Shown here in pieces: positions 44,811 through 52,653 of a stretch of 64,000 nt of DNA (within the stretch, counting starts at the first letter, position 1; the number at the start of each line of letters is the position of its first letter). The DNA comes from Pseudomonas mandelii (GTDB lineage Bacteria; Pseudomonadota; Gammaproteobacteria; Pseudomonadales; Pseudomonadaceae). The translations under genes were made by a program, and so were the position numbers. The notes below the pieces were generated by a model. The model did no database searches and was not told the DNA's origin. It was given only the letters and a program-made list of their open reading frames with translations. The stretch lies in assembly GCF_024138395.1 (NCBI RefSeq), contig NZ_JAMYDU010000008.1:62001-126000 (forward strand), read 5' to 3'.

Positions 44811-46445
44811 GTGAGCGCATCGATGATTCTTCCCCAAATTTTTTCATCCCGGGTGGCCGACAAGGCAGGTCTGGTGATCGTGGTAGCCATCGCGTTGTTC
44901 GCAAGGTTTCACTCCATCACCGTGCCGGTCATCTGGTACGACGAGGCCTATAGCCTGCTGCTGGCTGAGGGTTCGCCTGCGTTTATCTGGGCCACGACAG
45001 CGCGGGATGTGCATCCGCCGCTTTACTATCTCTTGCTGCATTTCTGGATGTTGCTGTTCGGCAATGGCGTGTTTGCTGCGCGTTCCCTGAGTGCACTGGC
45101 CGATGTCGGCACGCTGTTACTGTGTATCAAATTGATGAGTCTGGTGACGACGCGAAGGGCGACATGGATAGCCGCATTGTTGTTGGCGTTGCTGCCGATG
45201 TCAGTGCGTTATAGCCAGGAAGTGCGAATGTACACTTTGCTCGGCTTCTGGCTGATGGGCGCGACCGTGGCGTTGGTGTGGTGGATCAAGGCACCGGATC
45301 AAAAGCGTTATCCGGTTTTTTACGTGCTGCTGATGGCGGCTGCTTTCTACACGCATTACTTCGCCGCGCTGTGCGTTTTGGTGCATTGGCTTTGTTGGTG
45401 GCGAGTGCGAGACGGCGGTCGGCCCACGGCAATATCGTTTCGCGCGTGGGTCGTGGCCAACAGCGCAATCGTTGTGTTGTACCTGCCCTGGATTCCTCAT
45501 TTCATCGATCAATTGCTGCGCATGGACGGGCTCGAGTGGATACCGCCGCTCACCTGGCAAACAGCGCTGACCTTCGTTTGGCAACTGGTGATGATGGGGG
45601 ATTCGGCCAGTTACTCATCCTTATGGCGTGCGTTGCCCTCGGTGTTGATCGTCGTTTGTGCCGCTGCGGTGCTGCTCAAGGCTCGCGATGAGCGACCTTT
45701 CAGCGTCTTGCTGGTGGGCTATTTCTTTGTGCCGGTGCTGACCATTTTTCTGGTGTCGCTGATCGTGCCGGTATTCAACGCCAGATACCTGGTGTTCGCC
45801 GCCGCCGCGTTACCCCTTATCGTTGCACTCGCGCTGGATACATGGAGCCAACGCCACGCCGTTCTCGCCGCTGTCGCCATGGCTTTGGTTTTATTGGCAG
45901 AAGTACACGGGCTTTCGGCGGTCTATGCACAAACGGATGAGATGAACGGAACAAGCATTCGCAAGGACGCAAGGCTGGACGCCGTGGTCGCAGGTCTTGG
46001 TCGCGAAGTTCGTCCGGGGGACGAGATCGTTGTGGATAACCTGTATTGGTACTTGCCGTTCACGTACTACAACCCCACAGGCATTCAGCCGAGGTTGTAC
46101 GTGGTCAAAACACCGACAGGCGCCCTTTGGGGAACCGCAGAATACGGTGGGTGGGCACTCATCCCCCGTCCCTTGCACTCGGTTCTATTCAACGATTTTT
46201 CGGCCCTGAAACTCAAAGCCAGGCGGATCTGGTGGGTAACGGGCTACGCTCGTCCTGAACATGACGCATTGTTTCCCAAACACTGGAAACAGGTGCTGAC
46301 GCTAAAGGCGGGGGACAGTGAGGCCCGCTTGTTCATCCGGGGGGAGGCCAACGCTAGTGAACCGCTTTTCGTAGGAGCCAGCGGTGCGGCGATCCGACTT
46401 GCCGGCGAAGGCGTTCTTAAGGACGCCTTCGCCGGCAAGCCTTAA
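44811..46445 (+). CDS. GT39/ArnT-like glycosyltransferase, C-terminus reads through REP
   Basis: A polytopic protein of about 544 residues with the GT39/PMT layout: the first helix is followed by WYDEAYSLLLAEGSPAFIW (DE catalytic pair) and DVHPPLYYLLLHFWMLLFGN, then about eleven helices and a soluble C-terminal domain. It presumably moves a sugar from a lipid carrier to a surface glycan. The start is uncertain: GTG 44811 has a GAGGA site at a suitable distance, while GTG 44784 and ATG 44823 are alternatives. The last 25 residues (FVGASGAAIRLAGEGVLKD...) are encoded by a REP element at 46371-46440, so the original stop was probably lost or displaced. Third gene of the gtr operon. Confidence 0.78.
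   Translation: MSASMILPQIFSSRVADKAGLVIVVAIALFARFHSITVPVIWYDEAYSLLLAEGSPAFIWATTARDVHPPLYYLLLHFWMLLFGNGVFAARSLSALADVGTLLLCIKLMSLVTTRRATWIAALLLALLPMSVRYSQEVRMYTLLGFWLMGATVALVWWIKAPDQKRYPVFYVLLMAAAFYTHYFAALCVLVHWLCWWRVRDGGRPTAISFRAWVVANSAIVVLYLPWIPHFIDQLLRMDGLEWIPPLTWQTALTFVWQLVMMGDSASYSSLWRALPSVLIVVCAAAVLLKARDERPFSVLLVGYFFVPVLTIFLVSLIVPVFNARYLVFAAAALPLIVALALDTWSQRHAVLAAVAMALVLLAEVHGLSAVYAQTDEMNGTSIRKDARLDAVVAGLGREVRPGDEIVVDNLYWYLPFTYYNPTGIQPRLYVVKTPTGALWGTAEYGGWALIPRPLHSVLFNDFSALKLKARRIWWVTGYARPEHDALFPKHWKQVLTLKAGDSEARLFIRGEANASEPLFVGASGAAIRLAGEGVLKDAFAGKP
46371..46440. repeat. Variant REP overlapping the GT39 C-terminus
   Basis: Starts gtaggagccagcggtgcggc, the variant REP head. It continues into a perfect 17-bp stem (cttgccggcgaaggcgt and its reverse complement, 46398-46439) with a 8-base loop. 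Confidence 0.75.
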
Positions 46446-46469
46446 TGCCTGTCAGTTAAGGCGAAATCT

Positions 46470-46557
46470 GTAGGAGCGAGGCTTGCCCGCGAAGAACGAT
46501 GACGCGTAATACCTGAAAAACCGCGGTGCATTCTTCGCGGGCAAGCCTCGCTCCTAC
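46470..46557. repeat. REPIN with spacer shared with 58478
   Basis: Opposed arms gtaggagcgaggcttgcccg... The internal spacer (agaacgatgacgcgtaatac... to ...gcggtgcattcttcgcgg) is almost identical to that of the element at 58478. Confidence 0.9.
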
Positions 46558-46579
46558 ATTTCCCGCGCGCAAACACGGT

Positions 46580-48199
46580 CTATGCGGCAGCCACTTCATT
46601 AGGCTCAAAACTGTCCGCCCGCGCCATCTGCCACATCCGCGAGTAAAACTCGCCATTCACTTCACCGGTCAGCAATTCCCCCGGTTTCAAAAACACATGC
46701 AACTGCGAGAACAGTTTGATCTCGGTCGCCGACATGCGTCGCACCAGATGCTTGGCCGACAGCTGCGAAGGATGATCGAGCCCCGCGGCGGCGAGCATTT
46801 CGGCCAGGGCTTTGAGTGTATTGCGGTGGAAGTTGAACACGCGTTGCGCCTTGTCCGGAACCACGAGGGCACGCTGGCGCAGGGTGTCCTGGGTGGCGAC
46901 GCCGGTTGGGCATTTGTTGGTGTGGCAGCTTTGCGACTGGATGCAGCCGATGGCGAACATGAAGCCGCGCGCGGAGTTGGCCCAGTCGGCGCCGATGGCC
47001 AGGACGCTGGCGATGTCGAAGGCGCTGACGATTTTGCCGCTGGCGCCGAGTTTGATTTTGTCCCGCAGGTTCAGGCCCACCAGTGTGTTGTGCACGAACA
47101 GCAGACCTTCGCGCATCGGCACGCCGATGTGGTCGGTGAACTCCACAGGCGCGGCGCCGGTGCCACCTTCCTTGCCGTCGACGACGATGAAGTCCGGGAG
47201 GATACCGGTTTCCAGCATGGCCTTGGCGATGCCCATGAATTCCCACGGGTGGCCCAGGCAAAACTTGAAGCCCACCGGTTTGCCGCCGGACAGTTCACGC
47301 AGCTGCGCAATGAAGTGCATCAGTTCGATCGGCGTGGAAAACGCGCTGTGGCGTGACGGCGAGATGCAGTCTTCGCCCATCGGGACGCCGCGGGTTTCGG
47401 CGATTTCCTGCGTCACTTTGTGCTTGGGCAGGATGCCGCCGTGGCCGGGTTTGGCGCCTTGGCTCATCTTGATTTCGATCATCCGCACTTGCGGATTCTG
47501 TGCCTGGGCGGCGAAGCGTTCCGGGTCGAAGCGGCCATCGGCGGTGCGACAGCCGAAGTAGCCGCTGCCCAGTTCCCAAGTCAGGTCACCGCCGTTCTCC
47601 CGGTGATAGGCGCTGATGCTGCCTTCGCCAGTGTCATGGGCGAAGTTGCCGAGTTTGGCGCCCTGGTTCAATGCGCGAATGGCGTTGGCGCTGAGGGAGC
47701 CGAAGCTCATGGCCGAGATGTTGAACACCGACGCCAAATACGGCTGGGTGCACTGCGGGCCGCCGACCGTCACGCGGAAACTGCTCGGATCGCTCAACGG
47801 CGCCGGACGCATTGAGTGGCCAATGAATTCGAAGCCTGACTGATAGACGTCGATCAAGGTGCCGAAGGGTTTGTCGGCGCTTTCATTCTTGGCTCGTGAA
47901 TAGACCAGAGAACGCTGGGCCCGGGAGAAGGGCAGGGCGTCGCTGTCGGATTCGAGCAGGTACTGGCGGATTTCCGGGCGAATGCCCTCCACCAGATAAC
48001 GAATATTGCCCAGAATCGGATAATTGCGGCGCACCGCATGAGGACTTTGCAACAGGTCGAACAGACCCAGCAGGCTGAGGGCACCGGTGACGGCGGTCAT
48101 CGGCCAGAGCCAGTCGTGTTGCAGAAAGGGCAGGCTGGCGAGGGTGAATATCACACACACGGCAAAGAAGGCGTAACGGCTCAGGAGGGACAGGCTCAT
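46580..48199 (-). CDS. FMN-binding glutamate synthase family protein
   Basis: A 539-residue protein related to the FMN-binding (GltS central) domain of glutamate synthase but lacking the glutaminase and NADPH parts. Two N-terminal helices (LLSRYAFFAVCVIFTLASLP; WPMTAVTGALSLLGLFDLL) anchor it. The FMN barrel carries NISAMSFGSLSANAIRALNQ, then GEGSISAYHRENGGDLTWEL and a GKEGGTGAAP loop. A Cys cluster near the end (CIQSQSCHTNKCPTG) resembles the iron-sulfur ligands of glutamate synthase. The substrate is unknown. The ATG at 48199 has AAGGA upstream; the longer frame passes through a REP and is rejected. Confidence 0.88.
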   Translation of the reverse strand: MSLSLLSRYAFFAVCVIFTLASLPFLQHDWLWPMTAVTGALSLLGLFDLLQSPHAVRRNYPILGNIRYLVEGIRPEIRQYLLESDSDALPFSRAQRSLVYSRAKNESADKPFGTLIDVYQSGFEFIGHSMRPAPLSDPSSFRVTVGGPQCTQPYLASVFNISAMSFGSLSANAIRALNQGAKLGNFAHDTGEGSISAYHRENGGDLTWELGSGYFGCRTADGRFDPERFAAQAQNPQVRMIEIKMSQGAKPGHGGILPKHKVTQEIAETRGVPMGEDCISPSRHSAFSTPIELMHFIAQLRELSGGKPVGFKFCLGHPWEFMGIAKAMLETGILPDFIVVDGKEGGTGAAPVEFTDHIGVPMREGLLFVHNTLVGLNLRDKIKLGASGKIVSAFDIASVLAIGADWANSARGFMFAIGCIQSQSCHTNKCPTGVATQDTLRQRALVVPDKAQRVFNFHRNTLKALAEMLAAAGLDHPSQLSAKHLVRRMSATEIKLFSQLHVFLKPGELLTGEVNGEFYSRMWQMARADSFEPNEVAAA

Positions 48200-48265
48200 A
48201 CGGTTTCCTTGGGTTCGGACTCGGTTGTTTGCAGCACGGTGGAACACCTGGGTACACCCATCCCT

Positions 48266-48355
48266 GTAGGAGCAGAGCTTGCTCGCGAAAGCGGTGTGTC
48301 TGCCAACATCAATGCTGAATGTGATGGCCTCTTCGCGAGCAAGCTCTGCTCCTAC
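48266..48355. repeat. REPIN, AGCAGAGCTTGCTCGCGAA variant
   Basis: Opposed arms gtaggagcagagcttgctcg... around a spacer containing CAACATCAATGCTGAATGTG. Confidence 0.88.
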
Positions 48356-48437
48356 AGAAAAGTGCTGTGTCAGGCATTCTGCGCCTGGGGAAAAAACGAA
48401 AAAAGCCCGGATTGAAGTTGATTCCTGGCTCAATCGG

Positions 48438-49844
48438 TCAGACAGCCGCTTTCGATTGCCGCACCGGCAACTCGACCCGAAAGGTGCTGCCTACCCCGAC
48501 TTCGCTACGCACCGAAATATCGCCCCGGTGTTTTTTCACGATGCCATAGGACAGGGATAACCCGAGCCCTGTCCCCTGGCCCACCGGTTTGGTGGTGTAG
48601 AACGGGTCGAATATTTTCTGCAGGTTGTCCGGTTCGATGCCTATTCCCGTGTCCGCGATCTCGATCGACACCGTTTCACCTTCAAGGCCGGTGCGTAGCG
48701 TGATAGTGCCCCGTTCCGGTCCCATCGCCTGAGACGCGTTGACGATCAGGTTCATGATCACCTGATTGATTTGCGACGGCAGGCATTCAATGTCGGGCAG
48801 CTGTTGAAACTCCTTCACCACATCGGCCTTGTACTTGAGTTCATTGGCGACGATGTTCAGGGTCGACTCGATGCCTTGTTGCAGATTGGTCCACTGCCAT
48901 TCCTGATTGGAGTCGACGCGGGAGAAGTCCTTCAGGTCTTTGACGATCTGCCCGACACGGCCGATGCCTTCCTTGGACTCCTTGATCAGCAGCGGAATGT
49001 CTTCGCGCAGAAAGTCCAGTTCCACCCGTTCACGTAATTGAACGAGACGGTCGATGACCTCGCTTGAGCCAATGGCGTTTTCCGCCTCCCGATAGGCATC
49101 GAGCATGTCCTGCAGTTGCTTGAAGTAGCCATCGAGGGCGCCGAGGTTGGAGGAAATGAAACCGATGGGGTTATTGATTTCATGGGCGACGCCTGCCGCC
49201 AGTTGCCCCAGCGAAGCAAGTTTTTCCGACTGCACCAGTTGGCTTTCCAGTTGTTTGCGCTCGTCGATTTCCCGCTGCAACGCTTCGCTGGCCTGCTTGA
49301 ACTGGGCCGTGCGCTGATCCACCAGATGCTCCAGATGGCTCATCTGAATGGACGCCCGTTCGGTCATTTCCCATTTGGTGAGCAGGGTGTTGGCCATCTG
49401 CTGGACTTCAATGTTGTCGAACGGTTTTTTCAGAATCAGCAGGCGGTCGTGGGCGTGCAAGCGTTCCAGCAGTTCATCCCAGGAATAGTCGGAATAGGCG
49501 GTACACACCACCACTTGCAGCAGCGGGTCTTTCTGCCACAGGTGTTCGATGGTCTGCGCGCCGTCCCAGCCCTCAGGCATGCGCATGTCGACGAAGGCCA
49601 GCGCGTAGGGACGGTTTTCCTGTAATGCCTGGATGAGTTTGCCCAGCCCCTCCTGACCGCCATAGGCCGAATCCAGCTCGAACAGCTGGTGGCTGGATTT
49701 CACTTCGCTGCCGAACAGCGTGGCCTCCATTTCGTCCAGCTCTGCATGCTGCGCGGATGTCGGGGTGAGGATCTTGCGAAAGTCTTCGTGGATGGAGGGC
49801 GTGTCGTCGATCAGCAGAATGCGTCGGTTGGAAAGATCGCTCAT
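48438..49844 (-). CDS. Response regulator-histidine kinase hybrid (REC-HisKA-HATPase)
   Basis: A 468-residue soluble hybrid. An extended receiver domain (DD at 13-14, phospho-Asp86 in FVDMRMP, Lys139-140 in LILKKPF) precedes a coiled coil at about 170-210, the phosphoacceptor His221 in AAGVAHEINNPIGF, and an ATPase domain with NLIVNASQAMG, DTGIGI and GTGLGLSLSYGIV. The receiver contains an unusual 25-30 residue insert after the first helix that is shared with the proteins at 52654 and 54525. The start overlaps the upstream kinase stop by four bases. Probably a downstream relay of that kinase. Confidence 0.88.
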   Translation of the reverse strand: MSDLSNRRILLIDDTPSIHEDFRKILTPTSAQHAELDEMEATLFGSEVKSSHQLFELDSAYGGQEGLGKLIQALQENRPYALAFVDMRMPEGWDGAQTIEHLWQKDPLLQVVVCTAYSDYSWDELLERLHAHDRLLILKKPFDNIEVQQMANTLLTKWEMTERASIQMSHLEHLVDQRTAQFKQASEALQREIDERKQLESQLVQSEKLASLGQLAAGVAHEINNPIGFISSNLGALDGYFKQLQDMLDAYREAENAIGSSEVIDRLVQLRERVELDFLREDIPLLIKESKEGIGRVGQIVKDLKDFSRVDSNQEWQWTNLQQGIESTLNIVANELKYKADVVKEFQQLPDIECLPSQINQVIMNLIVNASQAMGPERGTITLRTGLEGETVSIEIADTGIGIEPDNLQKIFDPFYTTKPVGQGTGLGLSLSYGIVKKHRGDISVRSEVGVGSTFRVELPVRQSKAAV

Positions 49845-51652
49845 GCTTCCTCCATGACGGGTTTCAACGGGATCTGCAACGTGAACAGCGCCCCTTTGCC
49901 CGGCCCGTCGCTGTGGGCGGTGAGATGGCCGTTCATCTCGATCGCGGCCAGCGCACAGCTGTGCAGGCCGAAGCCGTGACCTTCCTTGCGGGTGGTGAAG
50001 CCGTGGGCAAAGATCCGCGTCATGTTCTCCGGCTCGATGCCTTCGCCGTCATCCTTGACGCTGATTTGCAGGATCGTGTCCTCGACGACTTTCACCCCAA
50101 GGGTCATTTGCCGCGGGCGGTTGCTGAGGTCGGTCATGGCGTATTTGGCGTTGCTGATCAGGTTGATCAGGATCAGCAGCAACCGGTGCTTGTCGCCCAT
50201 GACTTGCGGTACGTCGCCGTACTCCTTGACCACCGTGACGTGATGCCGGGTCAGGGCGCCGGCGTTCATCCGCAGGGCGTCTTCCAGCAATTCGCTGATG
50301 TGCAGCGGCTCCATCAGGCTGTTGGCACCCGCGTAGGATTGCTGAGTGGCGACGATGTCCTTGATGTGGTCGACGCTTTTGCTCAGTTGTGCGAGTTCGT
50401 CAGTCATGCCTTGCTGTTCGAGGGCGATGGCCTCCACCAGTTGATTCAGATAGCCGGGCAGCAGTTTTCCTTTTTCGTCCTGGGTCAGAAAATTGCCCAG
50501 GTCGTCTTGATGCGCGTTGATCAGCTGCATCGCCTTGCCCAATCCTTGAGCCTTGCTGCTACGCAGCTTGCGGGTGACCAGGTCGGCCGAGATGTTCACG
50601 CTGTTGAGCACGTTGCCGACGTTGTGCAGCACGTTGGTGGCGATTTCAGCCATGCCCGCCTGGCGCGCGGTGTCGAGCAGTTCGCTCTGGGTATCCTTGA
50701 GTTCGCGGGTGCGCTCTTCGACCCGTTGTTCGAGGACGTCATTGGCGGTTTGCAGGGCTTTGTTGACCCGATTGATCTCCCCGAAGCTGCGCATCAGGCG
50801 AATGGCCAGGTACACCAGCACCATCACCAGCAGCGTCGAAAACACCAGCATGTAGAAGTGGTAGCGCCGGTTGGCTGCATCGGTTTGCTGCTGATCCTGG
50901 TTCAGCAGACTGGTGATGTTGTCCAGCCGCGCGGCCACAGGAACGGCTTCGATGTTTTCCAGCAGCCGATTGACCACGGGTTGTTCTCGCAGGATCAACG
51001 CGATGTGATTGCTCAAAACATCGATCGGGCTATGAAACTGCTCCGGCAATCGTTCCTTGTTCACCCGCAGTTTGTTCAGCCCGACCAGGATATCGGCCGC
51101 TTTGTCATCGGAGGCGACTTGGGCGAACTCCAGGCTGCTAAGCAGCAAGTCGTAGGTGTCGGTGGCGATGTTTTGAAGTTGCAGTTTGTCTTCGTCGAGC
51201 AGTTGGGCAAGCGGTTCCTGGATGTCGTCTTCGGCAGTGGGCAAAAACGCCAGTGAGTTGCGCAGCACCGCGTTGTGGGATTTGAACTGCTCCACCAGCC
51301 GGGTTTTTTCCTGTATGGCGGCATGGTAAGCATCATGGCTGACACGCCAGATCGGCGAGTCGGTGCGGCCGTGGCTGGACTCCATGGTCTCGAACTGCTC
51401 CCACAACTGCGTCATCTCGTTCAGCGGTGCAACCAAGGGATCGTAATTGTGGCTGATGGCAATCCGCGCCTTGAGAATCTCGGTTTCCCATTGCGCGTCG
51501 AACTGTTTGATCCGGCCGATCAGGTCCCGGGACTCGGCGTACGTCGAGGTCTGGTCGGAGCTTGATTTGAGGTACAGAAACAGCAGTGTCGAGGCCAGCA
51601 ACAAGGCCACTCCACTGAGCAACAAGAGGTTGCGACGGTGGTATGTTTTCAT
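49841..51652 (-). CDS. Membrane sensor histidine kinase with all-helical periplasmic domain
   Basis: A 603-residue kinase. Helix 1 (LLLLSGVALLLASTLLFLYL) and a second helix near 268-288 (FYMLVFSTLLVMVLVYLAIR) bracket a 230-residue, mostly helical periplasmic region of the DAHL kind (assignment tentative). A coiled coil follows, then the phosphoacceptor region with NVLHNVGNVLNSVN (His at about 343), where the motif departs from the usual HELRTP, and an ATPase domain with LINLISNAKYAM, DDGEGI and GHGFGLHS. It overlaps genes on both sides by ATGA and sits directly after the cytochrome c peroxidase gene, so it may sense redox or peroxide state; this is inference. Confidence 0.85.
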   Translation of the reverse strand: MKTYHRRNLLLLSGVALLLASTLLFLYLKSSSDQTSTYAESRDLIGRIKQFDAQWETEILKARIAISHNYDPLVAPLNEMTQLWEQFETMESSHGRTDSPIWRVSHDAYHAAIQEKTRLVEQFKSHNAVLRNSLAFLPTAEDDIQEPLAQLLDEDKLQLQNIATDTYDLLLSSLEFAQVASDDKAADILVGLNKLRVNKERLPEQFHSPIDVLSNHIALILREQPVVNRLLENIEAVPVAARLDNITSLLNQDQQQTDAANRRYHFYMLVFSTLLVMVLVYLAIRLMRSFGEINRVNKALQTANDVLEQRVEERTRELKDTQSELLDTARQAGMAEIATNVLHNVGNVLNSVNISADLVTRKLRSSKAQGLGKAMQLINAHQDDLGNFLTQDEKGKLLPGYLNQLVEAIALEQQGMTDELAQLSKSVDHIKDIVATQQSYAGANSLMEPLHISELLEDALRMNAGALTRHHVTVVKEYGDVPQVMGDKHRLLLILINLISNAKYAMTDLSNRPRQMTLGVKVVEDTILQISVKDDGEGIEPENMTRIFAHGFTTRKEGHGFGLHSCALAAIEMNGHLTAHSDGPGKGALFTLQIPLKPVMEEA

Positions 51653-52608
51653 AAAGGTTTACCGCCCCACTCACCGGTCAGGGTCTTGAGGAATTTGATG
51701 ATCAAGGTCTTGTCCTTGTCAGAGGGCACGCGACCGAGCTGGAACTTGAACATCACGTCTACCGCGTCTTCGAGGGTCTTGGCCGAGCCGTCGTGAAAAT
51801 ACGGCGCGGTCACGGCGACGTTACGCAGGCTCGGAACCTTGAACACGTTGCGGTCCTCTTCAGCCTTGGTGACCAGATAGCGCCCTAGATCGGCTTCGGT
51901 GGGGTTGCCTCGGACCTCGAAGTAATCACCCATGACTCCGAATTTCTGGAACATGTTGCCGCCGATATTGACCCCCTGATGGCAGGCGATGCAGCCATAG
52001 TCCTTGAAGCGCTGGTAACCGTACTTCTCCTCGATCGTCAGAATCTCGGTATTGCCCAGCAGGTATTGGTCGAAACGCGAGTTGGCGCTGATCAGCGTGC
52101 GCTCATAGGTGGCCAGGGCTTTTTGCACGTTGTTCATGGTCACGCCGTCAGGGTAGGCCTGGGCGAAAGCGCTTTTGTAAGTTGGGTCCGCGGTCAGTGT
52201 CTGAACGACATGCTCCCAATGACTGCCCATTTCGCTGGGGCTCTGCACCACTTCGTGAACTTGTGTTTCCAGGGTGTCGGCGCGGCCGTTCCAGAACTGG
52301 CGGAAATTCAGACTTGAGTTGAAGACGCTGGGGGTATTGATCGTCAAAGGGGCGCCATTGAAGCCGATGGAAAACGCCTGGGTGTCGGCGCCTCCGACTT
52401 CCAGGCGATGGCAACTGGCGCACGACAGGGTGTTATTGACCGACAGGCGTGGCTCGTTGAACAACCGGCGGCCGAGTTCGACTTGCAGGGGATTCTGTTG
52501 GGGCACCGCGGGCAAGGGTTTGAGCGGTTCATCCAGCGGCGCGCCGTTGGCTATCAGACAACATCCGAGTAAGGGCGCAAGAAGCAGGTAGTAGAAGGGG
52601 CTCGACAT
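51649..52608 (-). CDS. Di-haem cytochrome c peroxidase, MauG/CCP family
   Basis: A 319-residue periplasmic protein with two haem-binding motifs, CASCH (63-67) and CIACH (206-210), in the CcpA/MauG arrangement. It probably reduces hydrogen peroxide with electrons from cytochrome c. The signal sequence is YYLLLAPLLGCCLIANGAP. Other family features are LGRRLFNEPRLS, FWNGRADTLE and NVFKVPSLRNVAVTAPYFHD. The ATG at 52608 was chosen because it starts the signal peptide; an ATG at 52650 adds unlikely residues. Its stop overlaps the start of the sensor kinase, an unusual association of an enzyme with a signalling operon. Confidence 0.9.
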   Translation of the reverse strand: MSSPFYYLLLAPLLGCCLIANGAPLDEPLKPLPAVPQQNPLQVELGRRLFNEPRLSVNNTLSCASCHRLEVGGADTQAFSIGFNGAPLTINTPSVFNSSLNFRQFWNGRADTLETQVHEVVQSPSEMGSHWEHVVQTLTADPTYKSAFAQAYPDGVTMNNVQKALATYERTLISANSRFDQYLLGNTEILTIEEKYGYQRFKDYGCIACHQGVNIGGNMFQKFGVMGDYFEVRGNPTEADLGRYLVTKAEEDRNVFKVPSLRNVAVTAPYFHDGSAKTLEDAVDVMFKFQLGRVPSDKDKTLIIKFLKTLTGEWGGKPL

Positions 52609-52653
52609 CTTATGATTCCTTGGCGCAAGGGCCTGGGTGTCGTTGCACATCGT

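Noticed and set aside
48200..48433. Upstream extension of the glutamate-synthase-family gene
   Set aside because: Passes through a REPIN and has no family match; the ATG at 48199 has a good ribosome site.
49913..51256. 447-codon + strand frame opposite the sensor kinase
   Set aside because: Antisense shadow with no domain, inside a gene with clear kinase motifs.
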